The position numbers and the translations under genes were made by a program. A stretch of 64,000 bases of DNA from NCBI RefSeq assembly GCF_023283885.1, contig NZ_JAKILA010000009.1, positions 82,617 through 146,616 on the forward strand, given 5' to 3'. The notes under the pieces are model-generated. The model did no database searches and had not been told where the DNA came from. It was given only the letters and a program-made list of their open reading frames with translations. This DNA comes from Shewanella basaltis (GTDB taxonomy: Bacteria; Pseudomonadota; Gammaproteobacteria; Enterobacterales; Shewanellaceae). Shown piece after piece: positions 1 through 9,700 of the stretch; the first letter of the stretch is position 1; every line of letters starts with the position of its first letter.

Positions 1-1079
1 TCTTTTTTGTCTAAACGCAGCTCAAGCTCGATGCGGCTGTCTAAATCAAAATCAATCTCGCCTTGGGCGTTTTTACCGCGCTTGCGGGTACCGGCAATAG
101 GATATACTTCGACCTGGTTACTGGCGGCATCGTATTTTAGGGCGCTTTCTGGCGATGCGCCAAATAAGGTGAAATCTGGGCCACGGAAGTAGAACATATA
201 AGGACTTGGGTTGGTTAATCTAAGCGCGCGGTAGGCTCCTAGGGTATTAGGGCAAGGCAAACTGAAGCAACGAGATGGCACAACCTGGAAAATATCGCCA
301 GCGACAATGTGCTCTTTTAACTCGGTAACGGTTTGCTTAAATTGCTCGTCGCTAATGTTAACTTCGGCTTCTGCTTCAATGGGCGTTAATGGGGCGATAT
401 CGTGTAGTGATGTACATTGCTGACTTACTTGTGCCACTTGTGCTTGAAGCTGTGAAGCAATGAGCGGGTCTTGATTAAACTGATGGCTGACAATTTCTGC
501 TTGTTTGGTTTGATGGTCAATTAAGATGAGTGTTTCAGCCAAATAGAATAAGTAATCGGGGCAATCGTTATTGGCATTAGGTGCAGCAGGTAGGGGTTCA
601 ACCGTGTCGATTAAGTCATAAGCCAGTACACCACCTAAAAATAAGTCTTCAAATTTAACCGCATTATTAGTGTGAATGTGCTGCACAAACATGCGTAATC
701 CATCAAGCGGCGATGTCGACTTTAAACGGGCGTCTTCATCTTGCAGTTCGGTGGCTTTTTGTAAGGTAACGATTAACTGATTTGGCTGGCGTTGTAAGCT
801 TGCGTGGCTAAAGAATGTGGCAATTGGCTCAAGTAAGCTGGCGCCATTATCGGTTAGGGCGCTAAACGTCAGTTGATAACCATCACAGCGGATCATCATT
901 GCAGCGTGAGTTAACACGATGCTTTTAAGATGATCTTTACTTTCGACTTCGGCAGATTCAAGCAGCATAGTATGCGGCGCGTTTTGGGTCACCTGCTGGT
1001 ACAGATTCAGTGGATCTGTATGATAGGTTAAGGCATTTTTTTGTGTGCTAACCTGAGCGAGTTGATATTGTGTTGTCAC
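1..1079 (-). CDS. trpE: Anthranilate synthase component I (partial, 3' end beyond the window)
   Basis: TrpE makes anthranilate from chorismate with ammonia or glutamine via TrpG, the first step of tryptophan synthesis. About 359 codons are visible of a family length near 520. The translation read from the minus strand has the N-terminal feedback-site region, the segment around DIFQVVPSRCFSLP, then NPSPYMFYF and GASPES, and the stretch around PIAGTRKRG, all typical of TrpE; the catalytic C-terminal part lies past base 1. The chosen start is GTG at 1079, with AAGGAG ten bases upstream and the first residues VTTQYQLAQV. It is preceded by an attenuator and a Trp-rich leader peptide, so it should be the first gene of a trp operon. 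Identification is by remembered family motifs, not by a search. Confidence 0.95.
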   Translation of the reverse strand, partial: MTTQYQLAQVSTQKNALTYHTDPLNLYQQVTQNAPHTMLLESAEVESKDHLKSIVLTHAAMMIRCDGYQLTFSALTDNGASLLEPIATFFSHASLQRQPNQLIVTLQKATELQDEDARLKSTSPLDGLRMFVQHIHTNNAVKFEDLFLGGVLAYDLIDTVEPLPAAPNANNDCPDYLFYLAETLILIDHQTKQAEIVSHQFNQDPLIASQLQAQVAQVSQQCTSLHDIAPLTPIEAEAEVNISDEQFKQTVTELKEHIVAGDIFQVVPSRCFSLPCPNTLGAYRALRLTNPSPYMFYFRGPDFTLFGASPESALKYDAASNQVEVYPIAGTRKRGKNAQGEIDFDLDSRIELELRLDKK

Positions 1080-1170
1080 TATGCTGCCGCTCCTTGTGGA
1101 ATTTTTTTCATCATTTTAGTCCGCCTTGCTGTTGTTCAACCCTTTACATTCCTATGGGCCAAATAACAAG

Positions 1171-1194
1171 AAAGCCCACATTTCTGCGGGCTTT
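1171..1194 (-). terminator. trp attenuator terminator hairpin
   Basis: Read on the minus strand, AAAGCCCGCA and TGTGGGCTTT form a ten-pair stem (one G-U) closed by a GAAA tetraloop and followed by a T-rich run. It lies between the leader peptide and trpE, where the transcription attenuator of a trp operon is expected: ribosome stalling at the Trp codons should allow an antiterminator to form instead. Confidence 0.85.
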
Positions 1195-1244
1195 TTGGTA
1201 AAATCTTGTCTCTTAAAAATGAGCACAACGCTTCACACCACCCG

Positions 1245-1301
1245 TTAATTTGGGAAGTGCCACCACCAAGTAATGTGTAATGAAGCTAAAGAGTGTGTCA
1301 T
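1245..1301 (-). CDS. trpL: trp operon leader peptide
   Basis: An 18-codon minus-strand frame, ATG at 1301 to TAA at 1245, encodes MTHSLASLHITWWWHFPN. Three consecutive UGG codons at positions 12-14 sit about 50 bases before the attenuator hairpin. That is the expected design of a leader peptide that measures charged tRNA-Trp: slow translation at the Trp cluster lets trpE be read through. No TrpR operator of the enteric type was recognised upstream. A TTGACA hexamer lies at 1363-1368 on this strand, but no well-spaced -10 box was found. Confidence 0.9.
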   Translation of the reverse strand: MTHSLASLHITWWWHFPN

Positions 1302-1529
1302 TGTTAATCGCTATTTTAGGGTTCATCTTTCGTGCCTATAGGAAACCCCAGCTGGCGCTTAATGTCAATTGAATATTACTCAAAAACGGCTAAAAAATGG
1401 GTTGAGTCCTGTTTGCTGCTGATTTATTGAACGTAATGTAAGGCGTTAGTGTAAAAATAGTTGTTATTTACTCCGATTTATTCATGAATCCCGGCAGTAT
1501 TTTTATTGGTATTCTTGTACAATAAACAA

Positions 1530-2390
1530 ATGATTACAGACACTCTATTGGCCGATCTCCACAGCCACACGACCGCATCAGACGGTCAACTTACACCAAG
1601 TCAATTAATTGCTCGCGCCATTGAAAAGGGCGTCGAGATGTTTGCTATTACCGACCACGACACCGTTGATGGCTTACCTGAAGCCCACATGGCTAACCAG
1701 GCACATGAGACGCCATTAACGCTAATAAACGGCTGTGAAATCTCGACGCGTTGGAACAGCTTTGATATTCACATTGTTGGTCTTAATATTGATATTACTC
1801 ATGCAGGGTTATTAACGTTTTTAGCTCATCAACGCCAACTGCGTGAAGTACGTGCCCAAGAAATTGGTGAGCGTTTAGCCAAAGCTGGCATCGAAGGGGC
1901 TTATGCAGGTGCCAAAGCCATTGCAGGCGATGCGGCATTGAGCCGAGGACATTATGCTCGTTGGTTAGCTGATAACGGCCACGCGACAGATATGCCTAGT
2001 GTGTTTAAAAAGTATTTAGCCCGCGGTAAAACCGGCTATGTGCCTAATAATTGGGGTGACATGGCCACTGCCATTGAGCAAATTCATCAAGCTGGTGGCC
2101 TGGCGGTGCTTGCTCACCCAAGTGGTTATAAGTTGTCGGCAAAATGGCTTAAACGCCTTGTGCGTGAATATGCCGAAGCGGGTGGCGATGCCATGGAAGT
2201 GATTTTGGGCCAACAAACATTGGACGATCGCAACAATCTTATTGCACTGAGTAAACTGAATAACCTGCTTGCCTCAGTCGGCAGCGACTTTCATTTTCCG
2301 AGTAATTGGATCGAATTAGGTAAAAATTTATACCAACCCCAGGGTGTCGAATGGGTTTGGCAATCACAACATTGGACGGAACGGACATGA
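1530..2390 (+). CDS. rnm: 5'-3' exoribonuclease of the PHP family (RNase AM, YciV type)
   Basis: A 286-residue PHP-domain protein. Metal-binding motifs are visible at the N-terminus (ADLHSHTTASDG, then ITDHDTVDG) and later LAHPSGY and GSDFHFP. YciV/RNase AM of E. coli trims the 5' ends of rRNAs and degrades short RNAs. It lies divergent from trpE, as YciV does in many gammaproteobacteria. The ATG at 1530 is preferred to an in-frame TTG at 1506 because the family motif begins soon after it; neither has a clear ribosome binding site. A TACAAT hexamer at 1518-1523 could be a -10 box just ahead of this ATG. Its stop overlaps the next start as ATGA. Confidence 0.88.
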   Translation: MITDTLLADLHSHTTASDGQLTPSQLIARAIEKGVEMFAITDHDTVDGLPEAHMANQAHETPLTLINGCEISTRWNSFDIHIVGLNIDITHAGLLTFLAHQRQLREVRAQEIGERLAKAGIEGAYAGAKAIAGDAALSRGHYARWLADNGHATDMPSVFKKYLARGKTGYVPNNWGDMATAIEQIHQAGGLAVLAHPSGYKLSAKWLKRLVREYAEAGGDAMEVILGQQTLDDRNNLIALSKLNNLLASVGSDFHFPSNWIELGKNLYQPQGVEWVWQSQHWTERT

Positions 2391-3007
2391 GTCAATTTTT
2401 TTATATTCACGATGAAAACCCACAGGCACGGTTAATTAACCAAGCTGTGGCTATTCTTAAACAAGGTGGGGTGATTGTGTATCCCACAGACTCTGGCTAC
2501 GCATTGGGTTGTATGATTGGTGACAAAAATGCCATGACACGCATGGTGCGTATTCGTCAGATAGAAAACGACAATAATTTTTCATTAATGTGCCGCGATT
2601 TATCTGAACTGGCTAACTTTGCCCGGGTCGACAACCAAGCGTATCGCTTATTAAAAAGCTGCACTCCAGGGCCATATACCTTTATTTTTAAAGCGACCAA
2701 AGAAGTACCGCGTCGTTTACAGTGCGATAAAAAACGCACTATTGGTATTAGGGTGCCAAATAACTTGATTGCATTAGCGCTACTTGAAGCGCTTGATGAG
2801 CCAATGATGACCACCAGTTTAGTGATGCCAAACGAGCAATTTGCAGAGTCAGATCCTGAGCATATTCGTGATATTTTAGAGCATCAGGTTGATGGTATTA
2901 TTCACGGCGGTTATTTACCTGAAAAGCAAACCACAGTGATAGATATGTCTGAAGACGAAGTGGTGATCCTTCGTCGTGGTGCTGGTGATACCAGTGCATT
3001 TGAATAA
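2387..3007 (+). CDS. yciO: YciO, Sua5/YrdC/YciO family protein
   Basis: A 206-residue protein of the YrdC-like fold. The run QAVAILKQGGVIVYPTDSGY, then KNAMTRMVRIRQ and SLMCRDLSEL, and TPGPYTFIF match the nucleotide/RNA-binding fold shared with threonylcarbamoyl-AMP synthase. YciO is the paralogue whose exact cell role is poorly settled. The start is ATG 2387 (MSQFF), which follows GGACGGAACGG and overlaps the stop of rnm by the ATGA junction, indicating translational coupling. A longer reading from 2351 lies wholly inside rnm. Confidence 0.9.
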   Translation: MSQFFYIHDENPQARLINQAVAILKQGGVIVYPTDSGYALGCMIGDKNAMTRMVRIRQIENDNNFSLMCRDLSELANFARVDNQAYRLLKSCTPGPYTFIFKATKEVPRRLQCDKKRTIGIRVPNNLIALALLEALDEPMMTTSLVMPNEQFAESDPEHIRDILEHQVDGIIHGGYLPEKQTTVIDMSEDEVVILRRGAGDTSAFE

Positions 3008-3040
3008 CGCCAGATCTCGTTTGAGCGTAAAAGGATAATC

Positions 3041-3829
3041 ATGCAGGGCAGCCAACAAAGCCTTCCTTTAGCTGTGGTGCGTGGTCAAGCAATGGACAGC
3101 ATGCCACTGGATTTGTTTATTCCACCAGAGGCGCTTGAGGTGTTTTTAGAAACCTTTGAAGGTCCTTTGGATTTGCTGCTGTATTTAATTCGTAAGCAAA
3201 AACTGGATGTGGTTGATTTACCTATTCAGCAAATTACTCATCAGTATTTGGCTTACATTGAGATTTTAACTGAAGCGCGGATTGAACTTGCAGCCGATTA
3301 TCTGGTCATGGCCGCGACTCTAGCCGAAATAAAATCCAGGCTATTATTGCCTAAAATGGCTCATGAAGATGACGAGGAAGAAGATCCTCGTGTGGTGCTT
3401 ATTAGGCAGCTAAAAGCCTATGAAGTGATAAAACAAGCCGCCGCCGATTTAGATGAATTACCGCGGATTGAAAGAGATGTGTTTCAAGCCTCTGTTATGC
3501 CTGCACCGAGTATTAAACCGGTAATTGTGCCACCAGAGGTGTCGTTAGCGGACATTGCTAGAGCATTTGGCGAGGTGCTCAAACGCATTGATGCGAATGA
3601 AGATCACCATGTCAAGCGAGAGCAGTTATCAACCCGCGAACGCATGAGTCAGATTTTGTCTATGTTATCGAGCACAGAATTTATTGGTTTTGAGCGTTTA
3701 TTTGATGTCAGCGAAGGCCGGGCTGGGGTGGTTGTCAGTTTTTTAGCGTTAATGGAACTGGTAAAAGAGTTGCTAGTAGAACTGGTACAAAATGAGCCTC
3801 TTTCGCCTATTTATGTTAGAGCGTTTTAA
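3041..3829 (+). CDS. scpA: Segregation and condensation protein A (kleisin)
   Basis: A 262-residue kleisin subunit of the SMC-ScpAB condensin, which helps compact and separate the chromosome. The family hallmark FEGPLDLLLYLIRKQKLDVVDLPI is present near residues 39-62 (quoted as FEGPLDLLLYLI only for matching), as is the acidic linker after KSRLLLPKM and the C-terminal winged helix near ERMSQILSMLSS. It is preceded by AAAGGA at good spacing. scpB follows after 35 bases, and the SMC partner is encoded about 50 kb away at 53851. Confidence 0.93.
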   Translation: MQGSQQSLPLAVVRGQAMDSMPLDLFIPPEALEVFLETFEGPLDLLLYLIRKQKLDVVDLPIQQITHQYLAYIEILTEARIELAADYLVMAATLAEIKSRLLLPKMAHEDDEEEDPRVVLIRQLKAYEVIKQAAADLDELPRIERDVFQASVMPAPSIKPVIVPPEVSLADIARAFGEVLKRIDANEDHHVKREQLSTRERMSQILSMLSSTEFIGFERLFDVSEGRAGVVVSFLALMELVKELLVELVQNEPLSPIYVRAF

Positions 3830-3864
3830 TGGCCGTTTACCATAGTTATTGAGACCTGTGTGCT

Positions 3865-4479
3865 ATGAACCAAATTAATGCTATTCAGCTTAAACAATTA
3901 ATCGAAGCCAGCTTGTTTGTATTAGGTAAACCTTTATCAATAAAGGGATTAAAAGAGACTGTGTTGGCAGACTTTAGTGTGTCACGTACGCGTATTCAAG
4001 ACGCGATAGATGAACTGCAGTTAGATTATCAAGATCGCGGTGTGCAGTTGGTCAAAGTTGCCAGTGGTTATCGTTTTCAAACTCAGGAGCTTCTTAGCCC
4101 ATTTTTACAGCCATTATGGCAAGAAAAAGCGCCTAAATATTCCCGTGCGACTCTCGAAACATTAGCTGTGATTGCATACAGGCAGCCCGTTACTCGTGGT
4201 GATATTGAACACATTAGAGGGGTTGCTATTAGTAGCCACATTATTAAAAATCTATCTGATCGGCACTGGATTAAAGCCGTTGGACATAAAGAAGTACCGG
4301 GACGGCCAGCACTTTATGCGACCACGCATCAGTTTTTAGATTATTTTGGCCTCAACAAGCTGGCTGATTTGCCCGCATTAACCGATGCCGCGTCATTACA
4401 AGCTTTATTCGATAAAGCCAGTATTGCCCTTGATGAAGACGAGATTGTCGAGGATGACAGTCACAACGACGATGATTAG
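3865..4479 (+). CDS. scpB: Segregation and condensation protein B
   Basis: A 204-residue ScpB made of two winged-helix domains, which binds the kleisin ScpA as a dimer. Visible motifs include IEASLFVLGKPLS near residues 13-25, KYSRATLETLAVIAYRQPVTR in the middle and VPGRPALYATT. The C-terminus is strongly acidic (DEDEIVEDDSHNDDD), a common feature of the family. It is the last gene of the rnm-yciO-scpA-scpB run; a convergent LysR gene follows. Confidence 0.93.
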   Translation: MNQINAIQLKQLIEASLFVLGKPLSIKGLKETVLADFSVSRTRIQDAIDELQLDYQDRGVQLVKVASGYRFQTQELLSPFLQPLWQEKAPKYSRATLETLAVIAYRQPVTRGDIEHIRGVAISSHIIKNLSDRHWIKAVGHKEVPGRPALYATTHQFLDYFGLNKLADLPALTDAASLQALFDKASIALDEDEIVEDDSHNDDD

Positions 4480-4525
4480 GGCCTAAGTACTATTAGCCTA
4501 ACGTTTAATGGCCTAGGCTGATTTA

Positions 4526-5449
4526 TTATACCCATACTTTAGCTTTGTTAAGGGGCGTGTCTTCAGTTTGAGCAGAAAACTCATTGAGCATGTAGTCCAG
4601 TAGACGTGCAGCCGTAAGATTTAAAAAACGCCGAGATGGATACACTAAAAACACCACTCCAACATAGGCAGGCAGTTCGCTAAATAAGTGCACTAACTTG
4701 CCTTGCGTAACGTCGTCATTACAGAGCCCTTGCGGCAAATAACCAATTCCTCTGCCTAATCGAGTGGCTTCATAGGCAAGCTGAACACTGTTAGTACATA
4801 AGTTGCCCGTTACGGCTTGCACTTCATTATTGGCAAGCGGCACTTCGTTAAAGGTTTTGCCATTAGGGAAGCGAAACAATATGGAGTTATGTTGCTCTAT
4901 GTCGGTGATACAGCTTGGTGTGCCCGCTTTGGCTAGGTATTCTGGACTGGCATAAAAACACATCGTCTCGCTTAATACCGGTTTAGCCACCATGTCGAGT
5001 TCGGTAAACGTTTCGTTGACCATAAACGCAATATCAATATTGTTGCGGACCATGTCTAATGGTTCGGTACTGGTGATTATTTCAATAGAAAACTTAGGGT
5101 GCGCGTCCATAAAAGCAAATATTTTACTGACAATATCCATTATCTGAGGTACCGGAAATATTAAGATGCGAAGGTGCCCAGTGAGTTCGGCTTTATTGTC
5201 GGTAATGTCGGCAAGGGTTTGATCGAGATCGGCTAACATCACCAGCGTTTTTTCGTAAAAATGGCTCCCGGCAGAGGTAAGAAGTATTGAGCGACTTAAG
5301 CGATGAAACAACTTAATATTTAATGACTCTTCTAACGACAGTAGCCGGCGGCTAACCGTCGACTTGGGTAAATTCAGTAAGTTTGCGGCTTCAAGTATAC
5401 TGCCGGTTTCGACAATTCGATGAAATAGCGCAATGTCTTCGGTTTTCAT
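4526..5449 (-). CDS. LysR-family transcriptional regulator, divergent from an RND efflux pair
   Basis: A 307-residue LysR-type regulator. The N-terminal winged helix-turn-helix is clear (FHRIVETGSILEAANLLNL, then STVSRRLLSLEE), followed by a substrate-binding domain. It is transcribed away from the membrane-fusion/RND genes at 5625, with a 175-base shared intergenic region. By the usual arrangement of this family it probably controls the efflux genes and itself. The effector cannot be told from the sequence. Confidence 0.85.
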   Translation of the reverse strand: MKTEDIALFHRIVETGSILEAANLLNLPKSTVSRRLLSLEESLNIKLFHRLSRSILLTSAGSHFYEKTLVMLADLDQTLADITDNKAELTGHLRILIFPVPQIMDIVSKIFAFMDAHPKFSIEIITSTEPLDMVRNNIDIAFMVNETFTELDMVAKPVLSETMCFYASPEYLAKAGTPSCITDIEQHNSILFRFPNGKTFNEVPLANNEVQAVTGNLCTNSVQLAYEATRLGRGIGYLPQGLCNDDVTQGKLVHLFSELPAYVGVVFLVYPSRRFLNLTAARLLDYMLNEFSAQTEDTPLNKAKVWV

Positions 5450-5491
5450 AGTAGACTCGGTTTTTCACTAAAAAAATATAAACCCATAAAG

Positions 5492-5508
5492 TGGGATTGA
5501 TGTTCCCA
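5492..5508. promoter_or_regulatory. Candidate LysR-type operator
   Basis: TGGGA and TCCCA form a perfect inverted repeat separated by seven bases, in the space between the LysR gene and the efflux operon. It resembles a dyad operator, although the spacing is longer than the usual T-N11-A box. The assignment rests on symmetry and location only. Confidence 0.3.
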
Positions 5509-5624
5509 AACAAACCCATTTATTGCAACTGTAATTCAGCGTATTGTTGAGTCGTTGCGTCTGTGTTTGACGTCAAATACCATTTCTTTCTGTCAGTTAT
5601 GTCTCTATCACCAAGGATTTATCG

Positions 5625-6704
5625 ATGAAATATCACTCAATGTTATCTTTAACATTGCTTGCTTCTGTGTTTTTTGCTGGTTGTTCTCAAGCAGAAAAAA
5701 CCGCAGTGCAAGAGGTTATTCGCCCAGTTAAATTGTTTGAAGTCTCTGAGTCGGCGGCTAATCAAATCCATAAGTTTCCTGCCAAAGTGACGGCAAATAG
5801 CCGTGCCGAATTATCGTTTAGAGTATCAGGACAGTTGGTGAAATTAGATTTGGTTGAAGGGGAGCAGGTAAAACAAGGCTTTTTACTGGCTCAACTGGAC
5901 GATCGCGATGCCAAAAATAATTTAATGACCAGTGAAGCCAATTACGAATTTTTGTCGGCAGAGTTTACTCGTAACCAGGCCATGTTTAGTCGTCAGTTGA
6001 TATCTCAAGCCGAATTTGACAGTAGCAAGGCACAACTAAAAACCGCTAAAGCGGCCTTAGAAGCGGCTAAAGATCAACTCAGTTACACTCGCCTAGAGGC
6101 ACCATTTAGCGGCACCATCGCCAAGCGCATGGTCGATAACCATCAAATAGTGCAAGCAAATCAGGGGATTTTGACGCTACAAAATAACCATTTACTCGAC
6201 ATTAGTATTCAAGTACCTGAAGCCATAGTGGCCAAATATGCCCAAAAAGTGAGTCATTCACTTAAAGCCAAAGTGCGCTTTAGCGCGATGAGTGACAGAG
6301 AGTTTGATGCGCAATTTAAAGAATATTCAACTCAAGTGACTCCGGGTACGCAAGCCTATGAAGTGGTGTTTTCTTTAGAGCAACCTCAGGATGTCCAATT
6401 GCTACCAGGGATGAGTGCTGAGCTGGTTATTGTGCAAAGTGTCAATGAACAAGCCGAATTTACCGCCATAGTGCCCATTGCTGCCATTGATAAAAATGAT
6501 GAAAATGGTTCTGTTTTTGTGTGGAAGTATGACGCAACCACAGGCGAGGTAAACCCTGCAAAAGTGACTATTGGCCGTGTGAGTAATGACGGCGTTGAAG
6601 TGTTAACAGGCTTAGAAATGGGTGACTTAATTGTATCTGCCGGAGTATCACAGTTGTCTGCCGGTTTAAAAGTTAAGCCTTTACGCTGGCAGCGAGGAGT
6701 ATAA
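5625..6704 (+). CDS. RND efflux periplasmic adaptor (membrane fusion protein), lipoprotein
   Basis: A 359-residue HlyD/AcrA-type adaptor linking an inner-membrane RND pump to an outer-membrane channel. A lipoprotein signal ends in FFAGC with Cys20 as the likely lipidated residue. Beta-barrel and lipoyl halves are visible (RAELSFRVSGQLVKLDLVEG and LEAPFSGTIAKRMVDNHQIV regions) around a helical hairpin at about 100-150. The RND permease starts three bases after its stop, so the two are one operon; no outer-membrane channel gene follows. The substrate is unknown. Confidence 0.9.
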   Translation: MKYHSMLSLTLLASVFFAGCSQAEKTAVQEVIRPVKLFEVSESAANQIHKFPAKVTANSRAELSFRVSGQLVKLDLVEGEQVKQGFLLAQLDDRDAKNNLMTSEANYEFLSAEFTRNQAMFSRQLISQAEFDSSKAQLKTAKAALEAAKDQLSYTRLEAPFSGTIAKRMVDNHQIVQANQGILTLQNNHLLDISIQVPEAIVAKYAQKVSHSLKAKVRFSAMSDREFDAQFKEYSTQVTPGTQAYEVVFSLEQPQDVQLLPGMSAELVIVQSVNEQAEFTAIVPIAAIDKNDENGSVFVWKYDATTGEVNPAKVTIGRVSNDGVEVLTGLEMGDLIVSAGVSQLSAGLKVKPLRWQRGV

Positions 6705-6707
6705 GCG

Positions 6708-9700
6708 ATGAGTGTTGCGCAGTACTCGATTAACAATAAAGTCATTAGTTGGATGTTTACGCTTTTGCTGCTAATTGGTGGCAGTGTGGCATTTACTGGT
6801 TTAGGTCAGCTTGAGTTTCCTGAATTTACCATTAAACAAGCTTTAGTTATTACCGCATACCCTGGGGCTTCGCCTGAGCAGGTGGAAGAAGAGGTGACGT
6901 TACCGCTTGAAAACGCACTGCAGCAGTTAGATGGGGTCAAGCACATTACCTCAATTAACAGCGCTGGTTTATCACAAATCCAGATTGAAATTAAAGACAG
7001 CTACGATAAACAACGATTACCGCAAGTGTGGGACGAAATGCGCCGCAAAGTCAGCGACACTCAAGGCTCGTTACCGCCCGGTACGTCTACGCCTCAAGTG
7101 ATTGATGACTTTGGTGATGTTTTTGGTATTTTGCTTAATTTGTCTGGCGATGATTTTAGTAATCGTGAACTGAGTAATTATGCCGATTATTTGCGCCGCG
7201 AATTGGTGTTAGTCCCCGGTGTGAAAAAAGTATCGGTCGTGGGTAACATTACTGAGCAAGTGGTTATCGAAATTTCGCAGCAAAAATTGTCTGCCCTTGG
7301 CTTAGATCAAAATTATATTTATAGCCTGATTAACAACCAAAACGTGGTATCTAATGCCGGCAGCATAGTGATTGGTGATAACCGAATTCGCTTACACCCA
7401 ACGGGTGAGTTTAGCTCGGTTAAAGAGCTATCTCGTCTAGTTGTGAGCTCTCCTGGCAGTACAGAATTGATTTATTTAGGCGATATTGCCCGTATTGCGA
7501 AAGAGTTTGATGAAACTCCCAGTGTGATTTATCACAACCGTGGTCAGTTGGCATTGAGCTTGGGGATTTCATTTTCAAGCGGTGTTAACGTGGTTGAGGT
7601 GGGTGAAAGAGTGAGTGAGCGCCTAGCGCAATTAGAATCTCAACGACCCATTGGTATGGCGCTAGATACTGTGTACAACCAAAGCCATGAAGTTGATAAA
7701 ACGGTACAAGGCTTCTTAATCAACTTAGTGGAGTCGATCGCGATTGTGATTGGAGTGCTGCTGTTATTTATGGGGCTGCGTTCAGGTTTATTAATGGGTC
7801 TGATTTTACTTCTGACCATTTTAGGTACTTTCATCGTCATGAAAGTGCTTGGTATTGAGTTACAGCTTATCTCATTAGGGGCGCTCATTATTGCGCTGGG
7901 GATGTTAGTTGATAATGCAATTGTGATCACTGAAGGTGTGCTCATTGGCTTACAACGTGGCAAAACACGTTTAGAAGCGGCCAAACTGATCGTATCGCAA
8001 ACCCAATGGCCGCTATTAGGGGCTACCGTTATTGCCATTATTGCTTTTGCGCCCATTGGCTTATCACAAAATGCAGCGGGCGAGTTTTGTCGTTCATTGT
8101 TCCAGGTGTTAATGATCTCATTATTTATCAGCTGGATTACCGCCATTACGTTAACGCCATTTTTTTGCAATGTGATGTTTAAAGATGCAGAGCCAGGTAA
8201 CGAAGAAAGTGACCCTTATAAAGGTTGGCTATTTACGGCTTATCGCGCCACGCTATCCATTGCCCTGAGATATCGTCTCGCCACCATGATGTTGGTGTTA
8301 GCTATGTTGGTGTCGGCAGTGGTCGGTTTTGGTTACATCAAAAACGTGTTTTTCCCAGCGTCAAATACACCGATTTTCTTTGTCGATGTGTGGATGCCAG
8401 AAGGCACGGATATCAAGGCCACAGAACGTTTTGTGTCTAAAATAGAGCAAGCATTAATAGCAAAAGATAAGCAAGACGAAAATGGTTTGGTGCATTTATC
8501 GAGTGTGATAGGCCAAGGGGCGCAGCGATTTGTGTTGCCTTACCAACCTGAAAAAGGGTATGCCGCATTTGCACAATTGATTATTGAAATGCAGGATTTA
8601 GCGGCTGTGAAAGCCTACATGCCTGAAGTTGAGCGTTATTTGGCGCAACATTTCCCGCAAGCACAATACCGTTTAAAAATGATGGAAAATGGCCCGTCAC
8701 CGGCAGCGAAAATTGAGGCGCGCTTTTATGGTGAAGACCCTGAGGTATTACGAGCGTTAGCGACGAAAGCGAAAGCGATTTTTAATGCTGAGCCTGCAAT
8801 GGATGGCGTACGTCATGATTGGCGAAACCAAGTACCGGTTATTCGCCCGCAATTGCTCAATGCTCAGGCAAGAGAGACTGGGATCAGTAAACAAGATTTA
8901 GACAACGCGTTACTGCTTAATTTTAGCGGCAAACAAATTGGTTTATATCGTGAAACCAGCCACTTATTGCCTATTATTGCCAGAGCGCCCGCAGAGGAGC
9001 GTTTACAGGCCGATAGCTTATGGAAAATGCAGATTTGGAGCACTGAAAACAACACCTTTGTACCGGCAACGCAAGTGGTCAGTGACTTTACAACTGAGTG
9101 GGAAAATCCTTTGGTGATGCGCCGAGACAGGATCCGTATGTTAGCTGTGCTTGGCGATCCTAAGTTGGGTTCAGACGAAACCGCTGACTCTGTGCATCGT
9201 AAAGTCAAAGCACAGGTTGAAGCTATTGAATTACCTGCAGGTTACCGTTTGGAGTGGGGCGGTGAGTATGAATCTGCCGGAGAAGCGCAAACAGCCGTAT
9301 TTAGCTCTATCCCTATGGGGTATTTAGCGATGTTTTTAATCACCGTATTGTTGTTTAATTCGGTAAGGCAGCCTTTGGTGATTTGGTTTACTGTGCCACT
9401 GGCGGTGATTGGGGTATCAGCAGGCTTACTGTTGTTTGACGCACCTTTTAGCTTTATGGCATTGCTTGGTTTGCTGAGTTTGTCGGGTATGGTGATCAAA
9501 AACGGTATTGTATTGGTTGAACAGATAAACCTTGAGCTTAACGACGGCGCGGCGCCAACCCATGCTTTGGTGCATTCATGTGTGAGCCGTGTTCGACCTG
9601 TCATGATGGCGGCTATTACAACAATGCTGGGGATGATCCCGTTAATTAGCGATGCGTTTTTTGGCTCGATGGCGATTACCATTATCTTTGGTCTGGGTTT

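Noticed and set aside
1335..1368. TTGACA at 1363-1368 with TATAGG at 1335-1340 as trp promoter
   Set aside because: The spacing of 22 bases is too long for sigma-70; the -35 may be real but the -10 is unresolved.
4494..4522. AGCCTA...TAGGCT as a terminator between scpB and the LysR gene
   Set aside because: Only six pairs and no good T run; too weak to list.
7640..8170. A 176-codon antisense frame in the RND permease
   Set aside because: It is complementary to membrane-helix codons of a clearly real gene and has no supporting signals.
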